From positions 1 through 39,888 of the forward strand of contig JAJDBW010000039.1 of the NCBI GenBank assembly GCA_029261155.1: 39,888 nucleotides of DNA, read 5' to 3'. Below the pieces are notes generated by a model that was not told the DNA's origin, did not search any database, and was given only the letters and a program-made list of their open reading frames with translations. The position numbers and the translations under genes were made by a program. This stretch comes from Nitrospirota bacterium (GTDB lineage: Bacteria > Nitrospirota > Nitrospiria > SBBL01 > JAADHI01). This document shows positions 23,117-31,537 of this stretch, in pieces. Position 1 is the stretch's first letter; the number at the start of each line of letters is the position of its first letter.

Positions 23117-24769
23117 ATGACAAAGATCGATTCAAAGCAAGACCTGCACGTCGATGTGAATCTTCCTGCGCTGCTTAGAAATTTTGGAGAGGCCTTCTCA
23201 GGAGACCGGATTTGGATTCGGGAGCTGCTGCAAAACGCAAGACGCGCCAAGGCCTCGGAAATTCGTATCTGTACAAACGTATTGGATGACCGCCAATTAC
23301 GGATTAAAGATGACGGCTGCGGCATCCCCGATATGCAAGCCCTTCTTACACTGGGGGCCTCGGGTTGGGATTCGGCCACGATCAATCAAGAAAATCCCTT
23401 TGGATTGGGATTTTACGCTGCGCTCTATGCAGCCGAAACACTGATCATTCGATCGAACAACCAACGCTTGGTCATCGAGGTGGATAAGCTCTTAAACGGA
23501 GAGAAGCTTCGACCCGAAGCGTCAGAAACTCCTGTCGGGACAGAAATCGGAATCATCCTAAAAAAGTCGCCTTGGACATCCGACAATCCCTCAGACGAAG
23601 AAATGCGCAAGCAACTTGAGTCCCTCGTCGAAGGTTTTCCTATCCCCGTGTATCTTGACGATTATGCCTTAAACCGGCCCTATGCCCTTGATGCTTGGGA
23701 GGGACTCCGTTTCGATCTTGATAAGGGCATCGCGCTGGTCGAACTCGATCCTGGAATTGATTACCATGACAGGCGAAGCAAATCTTTCTTTCAAGGACTC
23801 AATATTTCAGGAAACAATCTGCCCCATCCCTGGCCGAACTTCGGCCATAGAGGAATGAGGGTTTTCATGCACCTTCAATCCAACGACTGGCGCCTCCGGG
23901 TCCCGGATCGGGATACGCTCTACCGATCCGATCAGACCGATAAGGATGTTCGTCAACTCGATCGGGACCTATGCGGTGTGGCCGTCGGGCATATCATTGA
24001 AGCAGGAGAAACAAGCAGATATTTTGATGTGCTCCTATATTGGGGATACTGTGACGCGATTCGAAACTGCCCTATTCCCCCAGATCGTTGGCATGTGATG
24101 ACGTCCTCCCTGCATCTTCCGCACTACGAGGAAGAAGATTGCAATTATGCCACTGAACAATTAGAAGAAGGCCTGATTCCGAACCCGGAGAACGATTTCC
24201 GATTTATCAGGGATTTCTCAATGATCGACCCTAATGAAGAAACCATAGGCCATCTCTTCGCCGCTTACCAATTTAATATCCCATTTCTCGATTCCTGGGA
24301 CGACCCAGGCCATTGGTTTTCTAAGACCGCTCAGGGCGAGTCCTTAGATGATTTTTACGACCATAACCTTTCTATCTCTGTTCATGAGGAAGACCGGATC
24401 GCCGAAGGAAGCTGGTGGGGGAAGAAGGTGGTCCTTTGCAAGCGCTTCTTTCTTACGCTGGAAGGGTATGGAACGAAGGAGGTCATAGAAGCCGCCTTCA
24501 TTGAGGATACCTTCTGGATCGTCGATAGGCCAGCACACTTCTACTACCCCATCGACCACGCCTTTGGGTTTCAGATGGAGTTTGGAGATTTCGATGAAAC
24601 CGCATACGACAATGCGATGAATGAATTTCGCGCGCATCTCGCCATTATGAAAAACGACCTGTGCGGACTTATCCTAAGCGCGATCGATGTGTATCAAGAG
24701 GCTTTAGATGGTCACGCATTTTCCGTTCGCTCAAAAAATGGCGCGTTGGAGATCTCCTTGATCTCATAG
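23117..24769 (+). CDS. GHKL-type (HSP90/MutL-fold) ATPase
   Basis: GGAG (23107-23110) supports ATG 23117, giving 550 aa. The N-terminal ~200 residues hold the Bergerat-fold motifs: N-box ELLQNARRAKAS at about 36-47, DDGCGIPD near 65-72 (G1), ENPFGLGFYAALYAAE near 92-107 (G2), and a TPVGTEIGI-like strand. The order and spacing match HSP90-like ATPases. The remaining ~350 residues are acidic, rich in Trp and Tyr, and match no domain I know. It may be a chaperone or a DNA-transaction ATPase. It follows the methyltransferase by 54 bases, so joint transcription is likely. Confidence 0.8.
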   Translation: MTKIDSKQDLHVDVNLPALLRNFGEAFSGDRIWIRELLQNARRAKASEIRICTNVLDDRQLRIKDDGCGIPDMQALLTLGASGWDSATINQENPFGLGFYAALYAAETLIIRSNNQRLVIEVDKLLNGEKLRPEASETPVGTEIGIILKKSPWTSDNPSDEEMRKQLESLVEGFPIPVYLDDYALNRPYALDAWEGLRFDLDKGIALVELDPGIDYHDRRSKSFFQGLNISGNNLPHPWPNFGHRGMRVFMHLQSNDWRLRVPDRDTLYRSDQTDKDVRQLDRDLCGVAVGHIIEAGETSRYFDVLLYWGYCDAIRNCPIPPDRWHVMTSSLHLPHYEEEDCNYATEQLEEGLIPNPENDFRFIRDFSMIDPNEETIGHLFAAYQFNIPFLDSWDDPGHWFSKTAQGESLDDFYDHNLSISVHEEDRIAEGSWWGKKVVLCKRFFLTLEGYGTKEVIEAAFIEDTFWIVDRPAHFYYPIDHAFGFQMEFGDFDETAYDNAMNEFRAHLAIMKNDLCGLILSAIDVYQEALDGHAFSVRSKNGALEISLIS

Positions 24770-24804
24770 AAAGAACCCTTCTTTCATTTAAGTTACCGAT
24801 ATGG

Positions 24805-24845
24805 CGGCCCGCTTCAGATCACTCTGTTGCGGGCCGTTTTGTTTT
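24805..24845 (+). terminator. Intrinsic terminator after the GHKL gene
   Basis: CGGCCCGC (24805-24812) pairs with GCGGGCCG (24829-24836), followed by TTTTGTTTT. It lies 26 bases before the start of the next gene. Confidence 0.85.
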
Positions 24846-24870
24846 CAATGTCATTATCAAGGAGAACAAC

Positions 24871-26031
24871 TTGACCGTAAAATATATTTATGAATTAACA
24901 AAAAGACCCGGCGAAACACTCTATGACGCCCTGAGAGAGACGGATTTCGACTGGTTGAGAGACGGCGAAACGTCATTCTATTTCGAAGATTCCGCAGTGG
25001 GAAAAGACCTGAGAGAACGATTTGTCGACTGGCTTAAATCTCACATGTCCGCTCGCGACTGGAACGAATTGGCCCAGTCAACCAAGGAAGAGGATCTCAA
25101 AGACTGGTTTTTGCACCATCCTATACCGGGTCGAGAAGAAGATTTAAGACGCGCATATTCGGACGAAGAAGTTTCCTTTCTCTTATCGACCTATTCAAAA
25201 AAGTCCAATATGCCCTTGCTCCTGGATCATCTCGATAAATCCGATGATGCCGAAATCGCCTTGGCCTTCAACCTTATTTCTTATCCGTCCGTCGATGCGG
25301 AAGGCCGATATGTCGATACGGGAGATGACCGGCATCTACCGGCCGAAGCTGCCAATGGAGTCAAAACCTTAACGGCTCAGGCCAACAAAAGAGCCGAGGA
25401 GACAAGCCGATTCGCAGGCTCCGCAAAACCGATTAACGAATCCGAACAACTTATTGATGAAGAGTTAAACGCGCTTTACCGGCAGGCCTCGGAAATCGAG
25501 AAGAAGGCCGTGCTTGCAAAGATTCGCGTCGAGGGTTTCGAATGCAAGATCTGCGGCGGGGAGCCAAGGTATCCGCAACCATGCAATAGATCCGAGCTCG
25601 CTGTCTGTCCCTCCTGCGCACATCCGATTTGTCCGAACTGCGCGAATATGATGGAAAACGACCCCATGACGATGGAAGAGTCTAATGCCTATCTGGATTC
25701 GTGTGACGACGCAGCTGGAATGGCTTATTGCGGCCAATGCGGCGATTGGAGCGTTGAATTCATGCTCCGCTTTTTAAAGCTCAAGGGCTGTCCCATCCCT
25801 CCTGAATACACCCATTACAAAGCAAGGCCGAGATCCTTTCGTCTTTGTACAACCTCGACCGTCGCGTCGCTTCAAGATGTCGAAAAAATAGCGGAAGCCG
25901 TCCTGCAACGCTTCCATGAAGGGATCTCCGGCATCATTAAATATCAACATGACTCTGGAGAAATCTGGGGCATCCCAGAACGCCACGAGGAAGGATGGGT
26001 GGTCACGATCTGCTATCCCGATGAGCGATAA
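24871..26031 (+). CDS. Cysteine-rich hypothetical protein, 386 aa
   Basis: AAGGAG (24859-24864) and the terminator upstream favour TTG 24871; the frame stays open into the GHKL gene but that part would cross the hairpin. The first ~140 residues are acidic and helical. Cysteine pairs follow: CKIC near 225, CPSC near 246, CPNC near 254 and CGQC near 287, consistent with two zinc sites. The C-terminal ~90 residues end in EIWGIPERHEEGWVVTICYP. No family is recognised. Proximity to the GHKL ATPase suggests a link. Confidence 0.7.
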   Translation: MTVKYIYELTKRPGETLYDALRETDFDWLRDGETSFYFEDSAVGKDLRERFVDWLKSHMSARDWNELAQSTKEEDLKDWFLHHPIPGREEDLRRAYSDEEVSFLLSTYSKKSNMPLLLDHLDKSDDAEIALAFNLISYPSVDAEGRYVDTGDDRHLPAEAANGVKTLTAQANKRAEETSRFAGSAKPINESEQLIDEELNALYRQASEIEKKAVLAKIRVEGFECKICGGEPRYPQPCNRSELAVCPSCAHPICPNCANMMENDPMTMEESNAYLDSCDDAAGMAYCGQCGDWSVEFMLRFLKLKGCPIPPEYTHYKARPRSFRLCTTSTVASLQDVEKIAEAVLQRFHEGISGIIKYQHDSGEIWGIPERHEEGWVVTICYPDER

Positions 26032-26107
26032 GTCCTTGGCCCCACCGATTCAAATTTTTTATCTTCCGGGAAGACTTCCGGGAGAATTGGGTACACCGGA
26101 GATATGT

Positions 26108-26527
26108 ATGAAGACCAGACGGAAGCAAAATGATTTGATCGAATCGTGCCTGGCCATCTTAAAGCTGAGTTCTGGAGGCGCCGACTTGCTTCAGGAAGAT
26201 CGCTTATTGCTGGACCTGGCCAAGAAGGGCTACTTGAACGAAAAAGGTGAAGCAGCCGTCTTTGAACTCCACAAATCGATTCTGGAAGAACGATATTATT
26301 GCTGGTTTCATGACATACCTTATCTGACGATCGATACCAACGGATATGTGTATTGGAAGGGTCAGTTGGTGGAGAGTTTTAAGCCGCGCTGGGCGCAATC
26401 CAGTCCAGCTAACAAACACGCGAATGAAATCGCCCGCCGCTGCAGAATTTTGGAGAAGAAGGGGATAGCGTGCGATCTGAGGGCTGTCGTTGTGGAATGG
26501 AAGGAGCCCACGATTCGAAAAAAGTAA
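26108..26527 (+). CDS. Hypothetical protein, 139 aa
   Basis: CCGGAGAT before ATG 26108 is the best ribosome site. An in-frame ATG at 26021 overlapping the previous gene would add 29 residues, but has no ribosome site. The protein is basic, with DLLQEDRLLLDLAKKGYLNE near 26-45 and a Tyr/Trp-rich YYCWFHDIPYLTIDTNGYVY segment. No known family. Two direct repeats CTTCCGGGA (26063-26071 and 26075-26083) lie upstream, and each can pair with the CCGGAG ribosome site. Confidence 0.6.
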   Translation: MKTRRKQNDLIESCLAILKLSSGGADLLQEDRLLLDLAKKGYLNEKGEAAVFELHKSILEERYYCWFHDIPYLTIDTNGYVYWKGQLVESFKPRWAQSSPANKHANEIARRCRILEKKGIACDLRAVVVEWKEPTIRKK

Positions 26528-26542
26528 CGATTAAGTTGGTAG

Positions 26543-26592
26543 AAGGGATTGGGGGAATTTACGTCGACCCACTCGCGTTCCCCCGATCCCTT
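26543..26592 (+). promoter_or_regulatory. Strong stem-loop upstream of PRTRC parB
   Basis: AAGGGATTGGGGGAA (26543-26557) and TTCCCCCGATCCCTT (26578-26592) pair over 15 positions with one G-U. The 20-base loop contains the palindrome GTCGAC. No T-run follows, so it is not an ordinary terminator. It lies between the previous stop and the ParB start at 26624. It could be an RNA control element, an operator or a partition site; the sequence does not decide. Confidence 0.55.
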
Positions 26593-26623
26593 GAACTTAA
26601 AACCGTGTAGGCATGAGGAAAAT

Positions 26624-28327
26624 ATGGACATTGAAGTCAAAGACAAGAAGATGATTCTTATACAAATACCCCTTAATGAGATTCATGGGCACCCCCTAGA
26701 ACCGCGCACGTATATCGATCTCAGCGCGATGGACAATTTCATAGAAAATATCAAAGCGAATGGGCTGATCAACCCGATTACCGTAACGCCCCGGCGCGAA
26801 GGCGGCTACTACCGCCTTGCGGGACAGCGCCGTCAATGGGCCTGTGAAGAACTTGGCTATAAAACCATCGATGCCAATCTGCGCGAAGGGCTCTCGGATC
26901 TAGAGATTCAAGCCATTCTCCTTGCCGAAAACCTTCAGCGAGAAAACCTCCCGCCGCTAGATGAGGCGGATACCTTTGCGAAATTTCTGGAAACGCAGCC
27001 CATGGACGAATTACTGGCCTTGATCAATCGTGAGCAATCCTATGTTCAACGTCGACTAAAATTGAGGCAATTAAACGATGCCGTCCGTAAAAAGCTACGG
27101 AAGAGGGAAATCTCCCTTGCCGTTGCGGAACAACTGGCATGCCTTCCAACCGAGAGGCAGGCGGACATTTTATCCATTGTAGAAGACCAAAAACTCAATG
27201 TGGTCCAGCTCTCGAATCTCTTGATGCAGCAAAAAAGCCGGGAACTCAAAACGGCGACTTTCGATACGGCGGAGTGCATGACCTGCATACACAACAGCGC
27301 AGGACAAGCCGATTTATTCGCCCAGGCGGTCACCGGACTGGGCAATTGTCTCAATGCGGACTGTTGGCGGCAAAAAGAAAGGGCGAAAGGAGACGAATTA
27401 ATAAAGCAAATCGAGGCGATGGGGCCCCGTGCGGTCATGACCGAAAAACAAGCCATCGGTATAGCCGATCTCCCTCCCGATGTGGATTCTACCCAGTCCT
27501 TGATGCACAACGGCGCGGAGCTTGGAGCGGCCAATTTAGCCGATTGTCAGAGCTGCCAATTCCTGGTTGTTTTTATCTCCGCAAGAGGGCATTTGCTTCA
27601 GCAAAACATCTGCACTCAAAAAACGTGTTACCAGGAACGCTCTTTGGTCTTTAGAAAAGGCAATCGAGAACAGAATAAGACAAAAACCATACATGGAAAG
27701 GGCGGAAAGAAGACCACTTCGGCAAAAGAAAACCGGACACCCGCGCCGCTTAAGATGACGGCCAAGGATGCGCCCTCCCGGGTCAAAGAGTTTAAGCGTA
27801 AACGCTATGACGCTTTCCTGCAAGAGCGCTTTGTAAAAGAAAGCGAAGACAATATCCTTCGGCTCGCGTTTATAGCGATGAGCGATTCCACATGGTCTTC
27901 ATATCAACCGGCCCGAGAGATCCTAAAGGAACTCTCCGGAGGATCGGATGGGGAGCCCTTTTCGCTTAAAACCTTGGAATCTACACGGGGCTTGGAAAAA
28001 ACCGTATTGATGCAAGGATTGGGACAACTTGCAAGGCATGTGATCGAAAAGCTGCCCATAGAAACAATCGAACAAATGATCTTTATCGATTTGAAGCAGA
28101 ATTCAGAGACCCTCTTTTCAGTAGAAAAAGACTATCTGGCGCTCTTAACAAAAGGCGAGATCGAAGCCACGATAGACGAGATCGGTCTTGTGGCTTATCT
28201 AGAAGGCACGGGAAAATTGGTCAAAAAACTTTCCAACAAACCGAAAGCGGATTTTATCGAAGGGATATTAAATTCTGGTTTTACCTTCCCGGTCCTGCCG
28301 GGATGGCTCAAATCCGAAACGCTCTAA
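26624..28327 (+). CDS. PRTRC system ParB-family protein
   Basis: TGAGGAAA (26614-26621) sets ATG 26624; 567 aa. Residues 1-110 are a ParB/Srx-type domain (IPLNEIHGHPLEPRTYIDL, YYRLAGQRRQWACEELGYKT, AILLAENLQRENLPPLDEA). A helix-turn-helix region follows, then cysteine groups CMTC near 219, NCLNADC near 243, DCQSC near 308 and CTQKTC near 331 that suggest two zinc sites. The Cys-rich insert and long C-terminal helical part match the ParB member of the PRTRC cassette rather than chromosomal ParB. It heads the cassette. No ParA is visible. Partition or regulation is inferred. Confidence 0.9.
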   Translation: MDIEVKDKKMILIQIPLNEIHGHPLEPRTYIDLSAMDNFIENIKANGLINPITVTPRREGGYYRLAGQRRQWACEELGYKTIDANLREGLSDLEIQAILLAENLQRENLPPLDEADTFAKFLETQPMDELLALINREQSYVQRRLKLRQLNDAVRKKLRKREISLAVAEQLACLPTERQADILSIVEDQKLNVVQLSNLLMQQKSRELKTATFDTAECMTCIHNSAGQADLFAQAVTGLGNCLNADCWRQKERAKGDELIKQIEAMGPRAVMTEKQAIGIADLPPDVDSTQSLMHNGAELGAANLADCQSCQFLVVFISARGHLLQQNICTQKTCYQERSLVFRKGNREQNKTKTIHGKGGKKTTSAKENRTPAPLKMTAKDAPSRVKEFKRKRYDAFLQERFVKESEDNILRLAFIAMSDSTWSSYQPAREILKELSGGSDGEPFSLKTLESTRGLEKTVLMQGLGQLARHVIEKLPIETIEQMIFIDLKQNSETLFSVEKDYLALLTKGEIEATIDEIGLVAYLEGTGKLVKKLSNKPKADFIEGILNSGFTFPVLPGWLKSETL

Positions 28328-28373
28328 CATTAAACCCACCGCGTTACATCCCTATTACATAAGGAGTCTCAAT

Positions 28374-28793
28374 ATGATTGATTTCAAAAATATCGCCGAT
28401 CTGATCCCGCCTCAAGGAAGCATTGCCTTTACCGTTACGCCGGGCCGGATGGGCCGATTGATCGTTCTGGTTCAGCCGATCTACCCAAAGATAGATGGAT
28501 TGTCCGGAAAAGAAGAAAAAACCTATACACAGGCCCGCACCCCTTTGGTCCTGGAAGGAACGCCTGAGGAGCTAAATGCGGATTTCATGGACATTCTGAC
28601 AAAAACCCGAACGGAGGAAGAGGGGCTTCACCTGGCCTTTAATAAAAAGCAGCAGGCCATACAAAAGGCCATCGACACAAAAGAAGGCAAAGACCCAAAA
28701 ACCAGTGAAAAAGAGACACAGGCGCCCACACAAAAAGACGCGCCCTCCGTTACGCCTACGGACGACGACAAAGCGCTGAAGCTTTTTGGATAA
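28374..28793 (+). CDS. PRTRC system protein E
   Basis: AAGGAG (28361-28366) precedes ATG 28374. The first ~85 residues match protein E of the cassette: GSIAFTVTPGRMGRLIVLVQ and ARTPLVLEGTPEELNADFMD. The C-terminal ~55 residues are a Lys/Thr/Glu-rich linker ending DDDKALKLFG. The 139-aa protein lies between ParB and the ubiquitin-like protein C, its normal position. Its biochemical role is unknown. Confidence 0.85.
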   Translation: MIDFKNIADLIPPQGSIAFTVTPGRMGRLIVLVQPIYPKIDGLSGKEEKTYTQARTPLVLEGTPEELNADFMDILTKTRTEEEGLHLAFNKKQQAIQKAIDTKEGKDPKTSEKETQAPTQKDAPSVTPTDDDKALKLFG

Positions 28794-28816
28794 ACCCAAT
28801 ACATAAGGAGAAAACA

Positions 28817-29209
28817 ATGGAAGTACGAAAAGTCACAAGGTCGTTCGAGTACAACGGAATAGTGCTCGAGGATCCAGATCCAACAATGAATCCCGAAGCT
28901 GTGAAGGTCTTCTACGCAAACGTATATCCGGAATTGGCTCAGGCCGTGGTCGAAGAGCCGCAAAGACGGGGAGACACCCTCGTCTACCTTATGAATCGTG
29001 CTGTTGGAACCAAGGGGGGCGAGTCATCGCCCCCCGTCACCGTGGAAACCCTTGCTCAAGAAGGAGAGACCGATGGAGACAAAGGAAATAAAAACAGGAG
29101 CGTGCCATGTCCTCACAAACTCTTAAGCGATCTGCTCAGACTTCATGGGGCAAAAAATCAGTCGCCCAACAACACTGTGGGAAAACTGCCCCTTTCCCTG
29201 CTGCCTTAA
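28817..29209 (+). CDS. PRTRC system protein C (ubiquitin-like) with unusual C-terminal extension
   Basis: AAGGAG (28804-28809) precedes ATG 28817. Residues 1-66 are the usual protein C, a beta-grasp ubiquitin-like family: VTRSFEYNGIVLEDPDP, VFYANVYPELAQAVVEE, LVYLMNRAVGTKG. Most members, as I recall, end near the GTKG. Here the frame continues for ~62 residues after GTKGG (Gly67-Gly68), and the last 103 bases overlap the protein F gene. The tail may be a leader removed by the JAB protein A, or merely a lost stop codon. Length is 130 aa. Confidence 0.82.
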   Translation: MEVRKVTRSFEYNGIVLEDPDPTMNPEAVKVFYANVYPELAQAVVEEPQRRGDTLVYLMNRAVGTKGGESSPPVTVETLAQEGETDGDKGNKNRSVPCPHKLLSDLLRLHGAKNQSPNNTVGKLPLSLLP

Positions 29210-30180
29210 TTCCCCTACCCCGAATTGACGCGGCCCCCTCAACATTCGACTACGCCGAGTCGGAGATTTCAAGTCATAAACTGGCTCAAATCGGCCTCTG
29301 GATGGCTCAAGAAATTAAGCCTCAAGGTATAGCACGGCCTGGCCCTTGGGATCGGACCACCGAACACAATCGAATCAAGGCCGACCTGATTGTGTGGATC
29401 GAGGCCATGCTTGTCAGACTCGGATCGAAGGCCTTGAAGGAACACGGGTTCGTGATCGAACTTGAATCCATTGGCTCCGCCTGTGGGGACGCCGCAGCCT
29501 TTATTTGCCTTTATTTCCCAAGAGAGGTTCATGTCTTATCTTGCAATGTCCTGCCGGCGATCGCGGAAGAAAATCCAGGCCTCGAAGCGGTTGTGCGGGT
29601 GGCCTTTCAATCGCTCTATTGGTTCAAATACGGTTACAACTACGACGATTGCTTTGAACAATTCCAAGACTGGCAGGGAGAACAACTTTATGATCTTGAT
29701 CTATCCGAAGCGGAGCGGGCGGAAATTGCCCAAGATATAGAGCAAGCCAAAAACGAAATTCCACCTGCATATCGCTTCCTTTTTAGAGGCGAAAAACAGC
29801 CTGAATTCCCCCCATTTCCAGGTTGTCCGCCTGAAGACTCTTGGTTGAATGCCTGGTGGCATTGGGCAAAAAGGGCGGCGGAGTCAATCCGTTTGTGGGA
29901 AAAACCCATTCCCAATTCCATGGAAACCGATTTGTATGACAGAGAACAGGTCGATCACGGATATCTGACCCCCTTTCTTTGGCCTGTGCCGGGGCGGTTA
30001 ATGGATTTCTTTTGGGAACTGCTCGATTCCGAAGCGCAAACGGGTGGCGATGTCGTCATGGCCTTTCCAATCGATAGCGCCGCGGAGGCGGCCACTAGCA
30101 TTGCCGGCATCGGAATGTTCTCACAATGGATCGATCTTTTTATCGAGGCCTGTTTGTTATCCGATAAGAACATCAATTGA
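29107..30180 (+). CDS. PRTRC system protein F
   Basis: AGGAG (29096-29100) supports ATG 29107 inside the protein C frame. The 357-aa protein shows family features: IPLPRIDAAPSTFDY near 36-50, an internal region DCFEQFQDWQGEQLYDLDL, and a C-terminal MFSQWIDLFIEACLLSD. It is Trp-rich and soluble. Protein F is specific to PRTRC cassettes and has no assigned activity. It is followed by AGGAGG and protein B nine bases later. Confidence 0.85.
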   Translation: MSSQTLKRSAQTSWGKKSVAQQHCGKTAPFPAALIPLPRIDAAPSTFDYAESEISSHKLAQIGLWMAQEIKPQGIARPGPWDRTTEHNRIKADLIVWIEAMLVRLGSKALKEHGFVIELESIGSACGDAAAFICLYFPREVHVLSCNVLPAIAEENPGLEAVVRVAFQSLYWFKYGYNYDDCFEQFQDWQGEQLYDLDLSEAERAEIAQDIEQAKNEIPPAYRFLFRGEKQPEFPPFPGCPPEDSWLNAWWHWAKRAAESIRLWEKPIPNSMETDLYDREQVDHGYLTPFLWPVPGRLMDFFWELLDSEAQTGGDVVMAFPIDSAAEAATSIAGIGMFSQWIDLFIEACLLSDKNIN

Positions 30181-30189
30181 GGAGGAGAT

Positions 30190-30909
30190 ATGAATATACA
30201 CCCGCTTCGCTTAACCACAGCGTTGTTGCTCTATTCAGGAGATGCGCCCGGCGGAGCCCCTCACTACTGGCAAGTCCATCCCATCGGGATAGACAAGCAC
30301 GGGGTTCCTCATCTGGAGGCCGGGCAGGGGATGACGCAAGACTGTATTGAAGCGCTTTGTAAAAAAGTGCTCCCCTCCCTTGTGAGTAACACAGGATGGA
30401 TCGATAAAAATTTACTCGCTTACGGTTCGGGAACGAGTGGCCCCTTGGTCTTTTTCCGCCCTTCCATGAGAAGACCGATCTACTTCGGCCGTGGTGCGCC
30501 CTTAAAAAGCGGTGTAGCGCCGTGGCCCGCGATGGTGATGGTGGCCAGTCCCGGGGAGCTGTCTGTCTACGTTGTGCGGGGCGATCAGAGACCGGACCTG
30601 AAAACCCCGCTTTATTGTGCCCCTTTCTACAACGTGTATTACAACCACAAGGTTTGTATCGGCCAAAGCAAGATTCCTCCAAATTGCACGCCTTCCAGTA
30701 TCGATGGATGGTCAGAGGCCTTTTACAAAAGCGCCTTCACGCACCCCAACGCCAATAACGAAGATTTTTTGCGACAGGGCACACTGGAACAACTGTGGGG
30801 AGAATTGCTCTCGGGCAGAAGAAAACGATTTCCGTACGCATGGCTTAAGCCCGCCAATAAAACATTACAACAACTCTTGGCGGAGGAGGATCTCTATGAA
30901 CCGAAATGA
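30190..30909 (+). CDS. PRTRC system protein B (E2-like)
   Basis: GAGGAGG (30180-30186) lies before ATG 30190; 239 aa. The N-terminal TTALLLYSGDAPGG strand and the segment YCAPFYNVYYNHKVCIGQSK near 139-158 match protein B, which belongs to the prokaryotic E2-like family D. The Cys in KVCIG is the likely conserved thiol. The SFT-like FTHPNANNE follows. If it is an E2, it would receive the ubiquitin-like protein from the ThiF E1. Its end overlaps protein A by 14 bases. Confidence 0.85.
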   Translation: MNIHPLRLTTALLLYSGDAPGGAPHYWQVHPIGIDKHGVPHLEAGQGMTQDCIEALCKKVLPSLVSNTGWIDKNLLAYGSGTSGPLVFFRPSMRRPIYFGRGAPLKSGVAPWPAMVMVASPGELSVYVVRGDQRPDLKTPLYCAPFYNVYYNHKVCIGQSKIPPNCTPSSIDGWSEAFYKSAFTHPNANNEDFLRQGTLEQLWGELLSGRRKRFPYAWLKPANKTLQQLLAEEDLYEPK

Positions 30910-31537
30910 CCAATTGTTGCAACAACACTTGCCGATCCTCATGGTTCCGAAATACGAGCCCTTGAGCCCCTTGAGAGAAAACGCCTCGCGGTTTCTTATG
31001 TCTGAGAAGGGTCTATGGATTGAATCGAGGACCCCTTGGGGCCTGTTTAGAAAACCCCTCTTCGAGAGTCCGCGCGCCTTGCCCTATGGCCAGGTCAAAG
31101 AAGAGATTGGGCTTTCCTGCGGCGCCATTCCTCTTACCCTGGTCGAGCAATTCGCAGTACAGGCACATCAGGTTTCCAAAACCGGGCTAGAGACGGCTGC
31201 TTGGATCATATGGAGCGAAAAGAGCGGTTGGTCTTACTTGGATTTGAACATGACTGAGCAATCGCCGGGTTCCGTCCAATTCACGTGGCCAAAACTTGCG
31301 GCCGATCAGCACCTCGTACTGGATATGCACAGCCACGGTATTGGTCCTGCTTTCTTCTCCCCAACGGACAATACATCGGATCAAGGTATGGCGCATTTTT
31401 CACTGGTCTTAGGACAATGTGATAAGGGGAGCGCACCTTCTGAGGTGCAATCTGCCATTCGCTTGTGTCTTTCCGGTTTCTTCTTCGAGCTCGACCCAAA
31501 GGAGGCCTGGATACGGCGCTTGAAGGGGCAGCCATGA
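30896..31537 (+). CDS. PRTRC system protein A (JAB/JAMM metalloprotease-like)
   Basis: GGAGGAGG (30882-30889) inside the protein B gene supports ATG 30896; 213 aa. Near residues 145-158 it has HSHGIGPAFFSPTD, the H-x-H-x7-S-x2-D zinc motif of JAB/JAMM isopeptidases. A catalytic Glu upstream could be in EEIGLS near 66. JAMM proteins cut after ubiquitin-like C-termini. A 62-residue extension on protein C beyond a Gly-Gly would be a natural substrate. The stop overlaps the ThiF start (ATGA). Confidence 0.87.
   Translation: MNRNDQLLQQHLPILMVPKYEPLSPLRENASRFLMSEKGLWIESRTPWGLFRKPLFESPRALPYGQVKEEIGLSCGAIPLTLVEQFAVQAHQVSKTGLETAAWIIWSEKSGWSYLDLNMTEQSPGSVQFTWPKLAADQHLVLDMHSHGIGPAFFSPTDNTSDQGMAHFSLVLGQCDKGSAPSEVQSAIRLCLSGFFFELDPKEAWIRRLKGQP

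Noticed and set aside
20480-26031. Known phage-defence system such as BREX or DISARM
   Set aside because: A methyltransferase and ATPase are present, but the hallmark genes (PglZ, BrxC, DrmA/B and similar) are not recognised; calling it one of these would be a guess.
26021-26107. Upstream start for the 139-aa gene
   Set aside because: In frame and overlapping the previous stop, but without a ribosome site, whereas ATG 26108 has CCGGAG at good spacing; kept only as an alternative.
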